NCBI RefSeq assembly: GCF_900101595.1
Contig: NZ_FMYY01000002.1
Location: 124,001-188,000 of the forward strand
DNA: 64,000 nt
Direction of reading: 5' to 3'
Source: Paenibacillus sp. cl123
Lineage (GTDB): Bacteria > Bacillota > Bacilli > Paenibacillales > NBRC-103111
A program made the translations under genes and the position numbers. Of the stretch, positions 22,900 to 32,730 are shown piece by piece. Below the pieces are notes generated by a model, which was not told the DNA's origin, made no database searches, and saw only the letters and a list, made by a program, of their open reading frames with translations. Each line of letters opens with the position of its first letter. Within the stretch, counting starts at the first letter, position 1.

Positions 22900-25800
22900 A
22901 TGAGAAGCATACTTACACCAACTTTAGAACCGCAGCAGCAAGGCGGAGAAGCTCAGTCTGCGAAGACGACGGAGGCTATTCGCGTATTGCGCGAGCGCAT
23001 GAGTCAGGCCGGGGACCCGGACCATGCGGAGAAGGTTGCCGAGCTATTGGCCAAGGCGGATAGCGGACGGCTGCATCTGGCGTTCTGCGGTCATTTTTCG
23101 GCAGGGAAATCCAGTCTGATCAATCGGCTGTGCGCACATCAGCTGCTGCCTTCCAGTCCGATTCCGACAAGCGCCAATATTGTGAGCATAGCAAGCGGGG
23201 AGGCCGGAGCTACCGTCTGGTATCACCGGACAACGGAAAGCGGGGAGCCCCGTTCCGAGCGGGTGCCTCTGGAGCAGCTGGCTGAGCATTGCCGGAACGG
23301 GGAAGCCGTCAGGACGATCGAGATCACTTATCCGATCCCGCTGCTGCGTGAGCAAGCGGCGCTGCTTGATACCCCCGGCATCGACTCGACCGACGATGCC
23401 CATCAGCTGTCCACGGAATCGGCGCTGCATCTGGCGGATGTCGTATTCTACGTCATGGATTACAACCATGTGCTGTCCGAGGTCAACCTGGGCTTTACGA
23501 AAAAAATGACGGAATGGGGCAAACCGCTGTACCTGATCGTCAATATGATCGACAAGCATAGAGAGCAGGAAGTGACGCTGGAGGCGTATCAACGAGGCGT
23601 ACAGGAAGCATTCGCCAGCTGGGGCGTTTATCCCGACGGCATCCTGTATACGTCGGTCAAGGCGCCCGATCATCCGGCCAGCGAGTGGGCAAAGCTCGAT
23701 TGGCTGATCGGAGGACTGATCGATCGCCGCGAGGCGCTTGTCCGCCAAAGTCTGGAGAAGTCGGCCCGCGCGCTGGCGCTGGCCCATGCAGCCAAGCAGG
23801 CCGAGGAGGCGGAGCCTGCCAAGGAAGCGCTGCGGCTGCGGCTGAGCGAGGATGCCTCGGCCGGTTCGGCGCAGGCGGAATATGCCGAAGCCAGCGGCGA
23901 GCTGCGCAGGCTGGAGACGCTGCCTGCCCAGCTCCTGTCGCAGCTGCGCGGGGAGCTTAACGCGCTGCTGGACAATGCAAACGTAACGCCGGCCGTGACC
24001 CGCGACCTGGCGCATGCGTATCTGGACAGCCGGAGGCCCGGCTTCAAGGTCGGCTGGCTGGGCTCGGCGGCGAAGACGGCGGCAGAGCGGGACCAGCGTC
24101 TGCAAGCGCTGGCGAAGGATTTCGCCGGGCAGGTTCAGACACAGATTGCCCGGCATGTGCAGCAGACGGTTAAGCAGCGTCTGGAAGGACAGGGACTGCC
24201 GCTGGAGCATATCGACGAGGCGGCGGCAAGCATTGTGTGCGAGGTTACGCCCGAGTGGCTGGCCGCCCAGGTCAATGACGCCGCTGTCTTCGGCGGGGAG
24301 TATACGCTGACCTATTCGCGGCAGATCGCAGCCGAGATCAAGGCCGCTTACCGCAAGCGCGCGATAGCTGCGGCCGAGCGGCTGACCGCGGAGCTGGATG
24401 CGGCGCTGGCCGGCAGACGGCAGGCGCTGGCCGCTCAGCTGGCCGAGCTGGATACGCGGCTCGGCGCATACCGCGAGCTGGAGCGGATGGAGCAGGCCGA
24501 GGCGGCGTACCGCGACGGGCTGCTGGCGCAGCTGCCCGTCAGCGAGGCGCCCGAGCTGCCGCCGCTTGCGGCGGCGCCTGCGGCGAACGCCGGCTCCGGC
24601 GCAGCGCAGCAGTCCGGGTCGCCAGCCGAGGCGGCGCCCGCGTTGTCTTGGCTGGCCGAAGGCGCGGACACCGCAGGCGGCGAAGCGCCGACGCTGGCGG
24701 CCAGCGGTCACCGCGGCCGGCTGCGCGAGACGGCGGCGCAGCTGGAAGCGGCTGCCGGCGAGCTTGACGGCCTGGCGGCGCTGCAGTCGGTGCGCCGCTC
24801 GCTGCTGGAGAAGGCCGAGCGCCTGGCCGGCAACCGGTTTACGATCGCGCTGTTCGGCGCGTTCAGCGCGGGCAAGTCGTCGTTCGCCAATGCCTTGATC
24901 GGCGAACGCATCCTTCCGGTGTCGCCGAATCCGACGACGGCGGCGATCAACAAGATCATGCCGCCCGAGCCGGAGGCCGGCTGGCCGCACGGTACAGCCA
25001 AGGTGCGGATGAAAAGCCGGGAGCGGCTGATTGCCGATGCGCTCTACTCGCTGGAGGCGCTGGGCGTTCAGGCAGCGACAATCGAGCAGGCGCTGAAGGC
25101 AATCGACGGCTTGAAGGCCGATCGGATTCCCGGCAAAGGAAAGCCGCATTACGCCTTTCTTCGCGCGGTGCAGCAAGGCTGGAACGAGATGAACGGGCTG
25201 CTCGGCCAGGAGCTGAAAATTTCCTCCGAGCAGTTCGGTGCCTATGCGGCCGAGGAGACAAAATCATGCTTCGTGGAGCTGATCGAGCTCTACTATGCGA
25301 ATCCGCTGACCGAGCAGGGGATGGTGCTGGTCGATACGCCGGGAGCGGATTCCATCAATGCCCGGCATACGGGCGTAGCCTTTGATTATATCAAAAATGC
25401 CGATGCCATTTTGTTCGTCACTTATTACAATCATGCGTTCTCGCATGCCGACAAGCAGTTTCTTCTGCAGCTCGGCCGGGTGAAGGAAAGCTTCGAGCTG
25501 GATAAAATGTTTTTCATCGTCAACGCTGCGGATCTGGCCTCCTCTGCCGAAGAGCTCGAAGGGGTGGTCGGCCATGTGGAAAGCAATCTGCTGCAGCACG
25601 GCATCCGGCATCCTCGGATTTACCCGCTATCCAGCTATTATGCGCTGGAGGGCAAGCTGAAGGGGGATGAGGCGCTAGCCGGCCAGTCGGGCGTCACCGC
25701 TTTCGAGCGGGATTTTGTCCGGTTTACCTTCGAGGAGCTGACCGAGATGGCGGTCAGAGCCGGCAAGTCGGACATCCGGCGCGCGGCCGAGACGCTGCAG

Positions 25801-26601
25801 CGCTGGACGGACAGCGCCCGCTCCGATGCGGCTGAGCGGGCTAAGCAAAGCGATGCGCTGCGCGCCGCTCTGCAGAGCGGCCTGGAGAGGCTGGAGCGTT
25901 CTTCCCGCGAAGCGGATACCCGTGAGCTGGCCAAGGAGATTCAGGAGCTTCTGTACTACGTGAAGCAGCGGGCGACTTACCGCTTCGGCGATCTGTTTAA
26001 TGTGGCGTTCAATCCTTCCATGTTTAATGACGATCCGCGCGACAGCAAGGCTGTGCTGCAATCGGCTTGGGAGGAGCTGAGACGGATGATCGCCTTCGAT
26101 CTGTCTCAGGAAGTGCTCGCCACGACTTTGCGCGTGGAGAACAAGATCAACCAGATGGCGCGGCTGGCTGCGGACGAATGGACAGCCAGATTGAGAGAGG
26201 AAATCCCATCCTTCGAGCCTGCGGGCTTCGAGGCGTTCAAGCTTGCAACGCCGGAGCTTGGCGGCACGCTGCAGGCCGAGGAAGTTCAGATGAAATGGCT
26301 GACCTCCTATTTCAAGAACGCCAAGCAGTTTTTCGAAGGAGAGGGCAAGGCCCAGCTCAGACGCGATCTCGAAGCCAAGCTGGTGCAGCCGATGACCCGC
26401 TTCGCCGACATGCAGGCGGCCGAGCTGGAGGCGGCTTACACGGATCAGCTGCGCAGCGTCATGACGGAGCTGGCGGAGCAGTGGAAGACGGATCTGCAGG
26501 AGCATGCGGCCGGTCTGTTGGAGGCGCTCGACATGAAGCTTGATCTGAAGGTAATGCAGCAGAAGCATGAACGTCTGCTTACGTTTTTGGCTTCTTCCTG
26601 A
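22900..26601 (+). CDS. Tandem dynamin-like GTPase (DynA type)
   Basis: A 1233-residue bacterial dynamin with two complete GTPase units in one chain, as in Bacillus subtilis DynA (about 1190 residues), which fuses membranes and helps cells survive membrane damage. Unit 1: P-loop GHFSAGKSS (64-72), DTPGIDS from D157, NMIDK. Unit 2: P-loop FGAFSAGKSS (651-660), DTPGADS from D812, NAAD. Long helical stalks separate and follow the GTPases. An Ala/Pro/Gly-rich linker near 545-590 is very GC-rich. No transmembrane helix is obvious, so binding to membrane would be peripheral. It has its own terminator. The start is ATG 22900 after GGGGAGAAGG. Confidence 0.9.
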   Translation: MRSILTPTLEPQQQGGEAQSAKTTEAIRVLRERMSQAGDPDHAEKVAELLAKADSGRLHLAFCGHFSAGKSSLINRLCAHQLLPSSPIPTSANIVSIASGEAGATVWYHRTTESGEPRSERVPLEQLAEHCRNGEAVRTIEITYPIPLLREQAALLDTPGIDSTDDAHQLSTESALHLADVVFYVMDYNHVLSEVNLGFTKKMTEWGKPLYLIVNMIDKHREQEVTLEAYQRGVQEAFASWGVYPDGILYTSVKAPDHPASEWAKLDWLIGGLIDRREALVRQSLEKSARALALAHAAKQAEEAEPAKEALRLRLSEDASAGSAQAEYAEASGELRRLETLPAQLLSQLRGELNALLDNANVTPAVTRDLAHAYLDSRRPGFKVGWLGSAAKTAAERDQRLQALAKDFAGQVQTQIARHVQQTVKQRLEGQGLPLEHIDEAAASIVCEVTPEWLAAQVNDAAVFGGEYTLTYSRQIAAEIKAAYRKRAIAAAERLTAELDAALAGRRQALAAQLAELDTRLGAYRELERMEQAEAAYRDGLLAQLPVSEAPELPPLAAAPAANAGSGAAQQSGSPAEAAPALSWLAEGADTAGGEAPTLAASGHRGRLRETAAQLEAAAGELDGLAALQSVRRSLLEKAERLAGNRFTIALFGAFSAGKSSFANALIGERILPVSPNPTTAAINKIMPPEPEAGWPHGTAKVRMKSRERLIADALYSLEALGVQAATIEQALKAIDGLKADRIPGKGKPHYAFLRAVQQGWNEMNGLLGQELKISSEQFGAYAAEETKSCFVELIELYYANPLTEQGMVLVDTPGADSINARHTGVAFDYIKNADAILFVTYYNHAFSHADKQFLLQLGRVKESFELDKMFFIVNAADLASSAEELEGVVGHVESNLLQHGIRHPRIYPLSSYYALEGKLKGDEALAGQSGVTAFERDFVRFTFEELTEMAVRAGKSDIRRAAETLQRWTDSARSDAAERAKQSDALRAALQSGLERLERSSREADTRELAKEIQELLYYVKQRATYRFGDLFNVAFNPSMFNDDPRDSKAVLQSAWEELRRMIAFDLSQEVLATTLRVENKINQMARLAADEWTARLREEIPSFEPAGFEAFKLATPELGGTLQAEEVQMKWLTSYFKNAKQFFEGEGKAQLRRDLEAKLVQPMTRFADMQAAELEAAYTDQLRSVMTELAEQWKTDLQEHAAGLLEALDMKLDLKVMQQKHERLLTFLASS

Positions 26602-26627
26602 TCGGAGATCAGACACTAGGAAGAGAG

Positions 26628-26668
26628 AAATGCGCCAGGCCGGGATGATCCGGCTTGCGCGCATTTTC
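26628..26668 (+). terminator. Intrinsic terminator of the dynamin gene
   Basis: AATGCGC pairs with GCGCATT and GCCGG with CCGGC inside it, followed by TTTTCTGTTT. A second, weaker hairpin with a T tract (AACCTC/GGGGTT, 26797-26818) lies downstream. Confidence 0.75.
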
Positions 26669-26853
26669 TGTTTCACAGGCAAGAAAATGGCTTGCGCCGA
26701 AGCGTAAAAATCACGAAAAAACGCTGTTTTCTTGAAAGGGCTTTCATTGGCATGAATCGGTATCATTCGGGAGAAAAAGATGGATTCCTTCCCCTAAACC
26801 TCTGCATTTGGGGTTTTTCCCGGACTTACGCAACTTTACGCAGAGGAACCTTG

Positions 26854-26882
26854 TTGCCGCTTCCCATCGATGATGGTAAACT
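26854..26882 (+). promoter_or_regulatory. Candidate sigma-A promoter of the ABC exporter operon
   Basis: TTGCCG, 17 bases, TAAACT. If used, the leader before the first ABC gene would be about 450 nt. Confidence 0.4.
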
Positions 26883-27337
26883 CCTAACAACAAAGCAAAA
26901 CCTTACGATTTTTGTCACACTTTCGGCAAGGGGGAGAACGATCTACTTTATTTCAAGCTTGCAAAAGCCAAGTCAACAGGGGTAAAAAGGGCAAATGGCT
27001 GCCCGGAGAAGCGGCTCGAGTTCTTGACTAACGCACGGCGCCTGCAAGATGCCGTCAGCCGTTTTATCAGTGGCTTCCGAACCGAAGCTGCGCAGCGGAG
27101 GACTGCACCGCTAAGCGCAGGTTATTTCCCCTGCGTTAATCGCCTTATGCTTTATCGATTTACAGTGTGAAATCATCTCTAAGGAGGCAATACGCGCTGC
27201 GAAGCCGATCAATCGGCTTTGGGCCATTCAGACATCATAGAGCTTGACGGCATGTGCAGGAAATCGACGGTTATCAGGGGCGGCTCCGTCTGCTTCACCT
27301 ATACATAGACGGGCGCACAGGAGGAGGAGCAGGGAAG
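26883..27337 (+). promoter_or_regulatory. Long structured leader of the ABC exporter operon
   Basis: No full-size gene. It holds a possible 10-codon peptide with AAAGGG before its ATG (26995-27027, Arg- and Ser-rich). Then comes a hairpin in which CGGCT (27012) can pair with AGCCG (27057) ahead of TTTT, enclosing ACGGC/GCCGT. Further hairpins follow: CGCAGG/CCTGCG near 27117-27136, and AAGCCGAT/ATCGGCTT at 27203-27218. A ribosome binding site AAGGAGG at 27181 has no start codon after it. This resembles the peptide-plus-attenuator leader known for bmrCD in Bacillus, but the resemblance is only organisational. Confidence 0.35.
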
Positions 27338-29224
27338 ATGAATGTATTTAAACAGCTAAGGGAGTATTACTGGTCGGAACGAAGGTTTTTTGTCATTTCG
27401 ATGCTCTGTTTGATTACGGTTACAGGCTTGGGGCTCGTGTACCCGAATCTGTTCCGGTATCTGATCGACAGCGTGATCGCAAACGGCCGCTATGAGGAAG
27501 TGCCGCTGCTGGCTGCCGCCGTCTTTGGCGTCATGGCTTTGAAGGCCACTTTCCAATTCCTGCACGGGGCGTTCAGCGCCAGATTGGGCAATCAGACCGC
27601 CTTTAATTTGCGGGAAGCGCTGTATCGCAAGCTGCAGTTTCTGTCATTCCAGTACTACGATAAGGCCAGGACGGGGGACCTGATGTCCAGGCTTACCGCA
27701 GACTTGCAGGCTGTGCGGGATTTTATCGGCTTTGGGTTTGTCCAGATCATCAACGTGTTCATGATGTTTACTTTCGGCATGATCATGATGATGTCGATCA
27801 ACTGGCAGCTTACGCTCATTACGCTGGCTACGATGCCGTTTCTCGTGTTCACGGCTGTCCGCTTTGAAGGACGCATCCACCCGGCTTTCCGGCTGATCCG
27901 GAAATCGATGAGCAGCATGACGACAACGGTGCAGGAAAACATTACGGGAGTGCGCACTGTCAAATCATTCGCTCGCGAGCCCCACGAGATCGAGAAGTTC
28001 GCGGAGCGCAATACGGACTACAAGGATAACAACGTCGTCACTTCAGGCATATGGGCCAAGTTTTTCCCGCTGATGGAGCTGTTCGCCAATCTCAGCATCG
28101 TGCTGCTGCTCGGAGCGGGCGGCTGGATGGCGATTCAGGACAAAATTACATTGGGCGAGCTGGTCGCGTTCTACAGCCTGATCGGCTATATTATTCAGCC
28201 CATGTGGGGCATCGGCTTCCATATCAATAACTTTACCCAGTCGAAAGCGGCAGGCGAACGGCTGCTGGAGATTCTGCATCAATATGTGCATGTGAAAAAC
28301 AAAGAAAATGCGCGCGTATTGACTCCGGATACCGTCCAAGGGCATATCCGCTTTGAAGGCGTGACATTCGCTTACGGCGAATCGCAAAAACCGGCCGTCG
28401 AGGATTTCAATCTCGATGCCCCTCCAGGCTCCGTAATCGGTCTGCTCGGCGGAACGGGCTCAGGCAAGTCAACCGTTATTCAGCTGCTGTTCCGCGCTTA
28501 TCAGGCCAAGGAGGGACGCATCTTGCTAGATGGACAGGACATCCGCGATATTACGCTGGAAAGCTTGCGAAGCCAGATGGCCGTCGTGTTTCAGGAGACG
28601 TTTCTGTTCTCCTCCACGATCCGCAACAACATCGCTTATGGCGTAGGGGATGTGACCCAGGAGCAGATCGAGCAGGCGGCAAGGTTGTCGAAGGCGCATG
28701 ACTTTATCATGGAGCTGCCGCTAGGTTACGACACAGTCGTGGGAGAGCGGGGACTGGGACTGTCCGGGGGACAAAAACAAAGGATCGCGATCGCCCGGGC
28801 ACTGCTCCTGAATCCGAAGGTGCTTATACTAGATGACGCGACAAGCGCCGTCGATATGGAAACCGAGCACGAGATTCAGCAGGGCTTCCAGGAGGTTATG
28901 AAGAACAGAACGACGTTTATCATTGCCCACCGGATTTCTTCGCTCAAGCATGCGGATGAAATTATCGTGCTGGATCACGGAAAAGTCGTGCAGAGAGGAA
29001 CTCACGAGCAGCTCATGCAAGTGCCCGGCCCTTACCTCGACACCTACAACATTCAGTTCTCCGATCAGCCTGTGCTGGCGGTGGATACGGAACCTGCCGC
29101 CATCGGCAAAACGTCTCCATCCGGCATGCCTGCGCAGCAGGAGGCAGAGGCTGAAGAACGGCAGGCTATGCGGGAATCCGCCGCCTCCAGCGCGTACACG
29201 AAACGGAGGGGACTGGCCACGTGA
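27338..29224 (+). CDS. ABC exporter half-transporter with degenerate catalytic site (BmrC-like)
   Basis: Six membrane helices (about 20-310) fused to an ATPase, 628 residues. Walker A is GGTGSGKS (371-378), the signature LSGGQKQR is canonical, but Walker B reads LILDDATS with D500 where the catalytic glutamate belongs. That substitution marks one half of heterodimeric exporters such as BmrCD. The next gene overlaps by four bases (GTGA) and has the matching pattern. The start at ATG 27338 follows GGAGGAGGAGCAGGGA; the frame extends further upstream without a good site. Likely a lipid or multidrug exporter. The C-terminal tail of about 45 residues is low-complexity. Confidence 0.9.
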   Translation: MNVFKQLREYYWSERRFFVISMLCLITVTGLGLVYPNLFRYLIDSVIANGRYEEVPLLAAAVFGVMALKATFQFLHGAFSARLGNQTAFNLREALYRKLQFLSFQYYDKARTGDLMSRLTADLQAVRDFIGFGFVQIINVFMMFTFGMIMMMSINWQLTLITLATMPFLVFTAVRFEGRIHPAFRLIRKSMSSMTTTVQENITGVRTVKSFAREPHEIEKFAERNTDYKDNNVVTSGIWAKFFPLMELFANLSIVLLLGAGGWMAIQDKITLGELVAFYSLIGYIIQPMWGIGFHINNFTQSKAAGERLLEILHQYVHVKNKENARVLTPDTVQGHIRFEGVTFAYGESQKPAVEDFNLDAPPGSVIGLLGGTGSGKSTVIQLLFRAYQAKEGRILLDGQDIRDITLESLRSQMAVVFQETFLFSSTIRNNIAYGVGDVTQEQIEQAARLSKAHDFIMELPLGYDTVVGERGLGLSGGQKQRIAIARALLLNPKVLILDDATSAVDMETEHEIQQGFQEVMKNRTTFIIAHRISSLKHADEIIVLDHGKVVQRGTHEQLMQVPGPYLDTYNIQFSDQPVLAVDTEPAAIGKTSPSGMPAQQEAEAEERQAMRESAASSAYTKRRGLAT

Positions 29225-31065
29225 GCAGGACATCGACTACTAAAGGCAAATCGGCGGAAGCCGAAGAAAAAGTAAGTTCAAGATTTGTCTACCAGGACGA
29301 CGAGGATATGGATAAAGGCTTTGACTGGGTTCAAGTAAAGCGGGTCGGGAAATATATGCGGCCGTATGCCAAGCAGATGGTGCCGATTATTCTGGTCATG
29401 ATGGTGGTCGGCGCCATCACGAAGCTGCTCAATCCGATGCTGCTGGCATTCGCTATCGACCATGCGATCAAGGACAAAAACAGCGCGCAGCTCGGGTATG
29501 TCGTGCTCGGCATGCTGGGGCTGTACATCGTGCAATGGCTGGCCAATAATTACCGCATCCGCTACACGAATATGATCGGACAACGGGTGATCTACGACCT
29601 GCGCGACGATTTGTTCAGCCATATCCAGCAGCTGTCGTTCCGCTTCTTCGACAAGCGGCCGGCTGGCTCGATACTTGTTCGCATCGTGAACTACGTAAAC
29701 TCGCTTCAAGACCTGCTGACCAACGGCGTAGTCAACCTGATGATCGACTGCGTGCAGCTGATCGGGATCATCGTTATTCTGCTGGTCTACAACTGGAAGC
29801 TGGGTCTCGCTATTATGGTGACGGTGCCGATTATGTTTCTCATCTCGACGAAGGTGCGCCTGAAAATTCGCCGCGCATGGCAGGTTGTCCAGCTGAAAAC
29901 GTCGCGCATCAACTCCCACTTGAACGAATGCATTCAGGGGATCAAGGTGACTCAGGCTTATGCGCAAGAGAAGGCGAACATGGCTTATTTCGACGACATG
30001 AACAAGGACAACCATCGCGCCTGGAACAAGGCTTCGACCTTGAACCAATCGTTCAACCCGATTATCGAGGTGACGGGGGCGATCGGCTATTTTATCCTCT
30101 TCATCTTCGGCGCTTATCTAGTGATGAAGGGCGAGATTACGGTCGGGATTCTGGTTGCCTTCGGCGCGTACATCAGCCAGTTCTGGGAGCCGATCAACCG
30201 GCTCGGCCAGATGTATTCGCAGATGCTGATCGCCATGGCTTCCTCCGAGCGGATATTTGAATTCATCGACGAGCAGCCGAACGTGGCGGAGCGGCCCAAT
30301 GCCCGCGATCTGCCGCCGATCCAGGGCAATATTGAGTTTCGGGGAATCGAGTTCGAATATGAGCCGGGCCGCCACGCGCTGAAGCGCATCGATCTTAGCG
30401 TCAAGGCCGGCTCCTCGATCGCTCTGGTCGGACATACGGGCTCCGGCAAAAGCACGATCATTAACTTGCTCTGCCGCTTCTATGACGTGACGGCAGGGAG
30501 CATCGAAGTCGACGGCCATGATATCCGGGATGTGACGCTGCACAGCTTGCGTTCCCAGATCGGCATCGTGCTGCAGGATACGTTTATTTTCTCGGGCACG
30601 ATTCGCGACAATATACGCTTCGGACGTCTGGATGCGACCGACGAAGAAGTGGAGGCCGCGGCGAAAGCAGTCCGTGCGCATGATTTTATCGTCGATCTTC
30701 CGCTTGGCTACGATACCGAAGTTCAAGAGCGGGGCAATGTGCTGTCCATGGGACAACGGCAGCTGCTGTCGTTCGCCAGAGCGCTGCTGGCTGACCCGCA
30801 AGTGCTCATATTGGATGAGGCTACGGCCAGCATCGATACGGAGACGGAAGTCAAAATCCAGGAGGCGCTGCAAATTCTGCTGGCCGGGCGGACGTCATTC
30901 ATTATCGCTCACCGGTTGTCCACGATTCGCCATGCCGACCAGATCGTTGTGCTGGATCACGGCGAAATCAAGGAGCAGGGCAGCCACGAAGAGCTGATTG
31001 CGAAGCAAGGCGTCTACTACGGATTGATTCAGGCGCAGTACCGTTTTCTTCAGGAAACAGGCTGA
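29221..31065 (+). CDS. ABC exporter half-transporter with intact catalytic glutamate (BmrD-like)
   Basis: A 614-residue membrane-plus-ATPase half-transporter. Walker A is GHTGSGKST, and Walker B LILDEATAS has E533. The signature is LSMGQRQ (508-514) instead of LSGGQ. In heterodimeric exporters the partner with the good glutamate has the weak signature, so the two genes together build one active and one degenerate ATP site. The membrane part has the usual six helices after a cytoplasmic N-terminal segment of about 45 residues. GTG start overlaps the previous stop. A very strong terminator follows. Confidence 0.92.
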   Translation: MSRTSTTKGKSAEAEEKVSSRFVYQDDEDMDKGFDWVQVKRVGKYMRPYAKQMVPIILVMMVVGAITKLLNPMLLAFAIDHAIKDKNSAQLGYVVLGMLGLYIVQWLANNYRIRYTNMIGQRVIYDLRDDLFSHIQQLSFRFFDKRPAGSILVRIVNYVNSLQDLLTNGVVNLMIDCVQLIGIIVILLVYNWKLGLAIMVTVPIMFLISTKVRLKIRRAWQVVQLKTSRINSHLNECIQGIKVTQAYAQEKANMAYFDDMNKDNHRAWNKASTLNQSFNPIIEVTGAIGYFILFIFGAYLVMKGEITVGILVAFGAYISQFWEPINRLGQMYSQMLIAMASSERIFEFIDEQPNVAERPNARDLPPIQGNIEFRGIEFEYEPGRHALKRIDLSVKAGSSIALVGHTGSGKSTIINLLCRFYDVTAGSIEVDGHDIRDVTLHSLRSQIGIVLQDTFIFSGTIRDNIRFGRLDATDEEVEAAAKAVRAHDFIVDLPLGYDTEVQERGNVLSMGQRQLLSFARALLADPQVLILDEATASIDTETEVKIQEALQILLAGRTSFIIAHRLSTIRHADQIVVLDHGEIKEQGSHEELIAKQGVYYGLIQAQYRFLQETG

Positions 31066-31091
31066 GGAAACCTGGACGCGAAGGCGGGCAT

Positions 31092-31137
31092 AGCCCCCCG
31101 ATTTGCCTTGGAATAAGGCGGTCGGGGGGTGTTTTTT
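31092..31137 (+). terminator. Intrinsic terminator of the ABC exporter operon
   Basis: CCCCCCGA pairs with TCGGGGGG, with a second stem GCCTT/AAGGC inside, followed by TGTTTTTT. Confidence 0.92.
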
Positions 31138-31244
31138 GCGCGTTTTTGTCTTATTCGGGCGCAAGCGTCATATACATGAGGAGGGCGTCAGCAAGGGGGG
31201 AGTGGGCGTAAGGGGGGCCGAACACGAACAAGGGGGAGATAACG

Positions 31245-32711
31245 TTGAAAAACCCTTCAAGCAGGTGGAAGAAAACGTTAGGAACCATTCAGTGGGTCAC
31301 GGCCTTTGCGGTCATTGCCGCCGTCGTGCTGTCGGGGCGCTGGTTCGTCAAAGCCCAAGCGGTAAGCCGGTTCGATGTCTTTCTGGACGATCAGCTGCTC
31401 GGGACGGTGAGCGATCCCGATGTCGTCAAACAATGGAAATCGGAGAAATACCGGGAGCTGGAGCGGGAATACGCGGAAGCCCGGGTTACATCCAATTTGG
31501 AAAAGCTTCACTTCGTACATACCCGCAATTCCGGCGCCGTCGATAATGAAGCGGTGCTGGCGCTGCTGAGCTCTCATATCGAGTATTATTTATTCGCCAC
31601 GGAAATACGAATCGACGGGGGAACAATCGGCTACGTCAAAGATACGGGCACGGCTGCCGAGCTGCTGGAGCAGATCAAGGACGCTTATATAGCCGGGGAT
31701 GTCGGCGTGTCTGCCGGCTTGGGCGCTAGGGTCCCGGGGAGCGGTAAACGCAAAGAAGTCCATGCGCTGGCTGCCGATAACAAGTCTCGCATGGAGAAAG
31801 ATACGAGTACTGTGCGGACGGAAATTGCATTTGTGGAAGAGGTTCATCTGATCGAAACGACCGCCGGACCGGGTCAAGTCGAGTCCGCCTCCGCTATCCT
31901 GGAGCGGATCCGGGCAGGCAAGGAGCAGGCTCGGACCTATACGGTACAGGCCGGCGACTGCTTGTCCGTCATCGCCCAGAAGCATCAGATTTCGCTGGAG
32001 ACGCTTCGCGCGAATAATCCGCAGCTCCGGGGGAATTTGATCCGGATCGGGGAGCAGCTGCATATCGCCCGCCAGCAGCCGCTGTTGTCGGTGAAGAGCA
32101 CCGTGCTTAGAACCGAGCAGTCGAAGGTGCCGAGCGGCGTCGTATATGAGAAGGACGACAGTCTCAAAGCCGGCGTCATTCAAATCGTCGCTCAAGGCAA
32201 GCCCGGTCTGAAGCAGGTGACGATCCAATCGGTACATGTCAATGGCGAGCTTGCCGAAGAGCGGATTGTGGAGGAGGAGCTGCTGGAGACGCCCGTACAA
32301 ACTGTGGTCAAGCAAGGCACTCGCAAAGCGCCCGGCGCCGGCACGGGCCAATTCGCCATGCCCGTGCTGCGCGGCGAAGTGACGAGCCAGTTCGGTTTGC
32401 GCTGGGGGAAAACGCATAAGGGCACTGATTTTGTATCCGAGCAGCGGAGCATCATGGCTTCGGACAGCGGCTCCGTCACGTTCGCCGGGTGGAAAAGCGG
32501 CTACGGAAACTGCATCATTATCGATCATAAGAACGGGTATGAGACATTATACGGCCACTTAAGCAAGATTGGGGTGAAGAAAGGCGATCCGGTCGCCAAA
32601 GGAGAAAAAATCGGGGTTATGGGCAGCACGGGGAACTCGACAGGGGTTCATCTGCATTTCGAGATTATCCAGGATGGCGCGCAGAAAAACCCGCTGAAGT
32701 TTTTAAGCTGA
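31245..32711 (+). CDS. LysM-G5-M23 peptidoglycan endopeptidase
   Basis: A membrane-anchored or secreted cell-wall peptidase of 488 residues. One hydrophobic helix lies at about 17-36. LysM (YTVQAGDCLSVIAQKH, from 232) binds glycan strands. A G5-like domain follows (about 285-365), then the M23 metallopeptidase with zinc ligands H391 and D395 (HKGTD) and H471 in HLHFE. All catalytic positions are present, so it should be active. It starts at TTG 31245 after AAGGGGGAG. A weak promoter (TTGTCT-17-CATATA from 31146) may serve it. No neighbour in the same unit. Confidence 0.9.
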   Translation: MKNPSSRWKKTLGTIQWVTAFAVIAAVVLSGRWFVKAQAVSRFDVFLDDQLLGTVSDPDVVKQWKSEKYRELEREYAEARVTSNLEKLHFVHTRNSGAVDNEAVLALLSSHIEYYLFATEIRIDGGTIGYVKDTGTAAELLEQIKDAYIAGDVGVSAGLGARVPGSGKRKEVHALAADNKSRMEKDTSTVRTEIAFVEEVHLIETTAGPGQVESASAILERIRAGKEQARTYTVQAGDCLSVIAQKHQISLETLRANNPQLRGNLIRIGEQLHIARQQPLLSVKSTVLRTEQSKVPSGVVYEKDDSLKAGVIQIVAQGKPGLKQVTIQSVHVNGELAEERIVEEELLETPVQTVVKQGTRKAPGAGTGQFAMPVLRGEVTSQFGLRWGKTHKGTDFVSEQRSIMASDSGSVTFAGWKSGYGNCIIIDHKNGYETLYGHLSKIGVKKGDPVAKGEKIGVMGSTGNSTGVHLHFEIIQDGAQKNPLKFLS

Positions 32712-32730
32712 CGGTATGGATTGCGATCAT

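Noticed and set aside
23044..25176. 710-codon open frame antisense to the dynamin gene
   Set aside because: Shadow of a GC-rich gene: Arg/Leu/Gln-rich, no ribosome binding site, no recognisable domain, and the plus-strand protein has clear motifs.
26692..26985. 97-codon open frame after the dynamin gene
   Set aside because: No ribosome binding site, and it crosses a hairpin with T tract and a candidate promoter.
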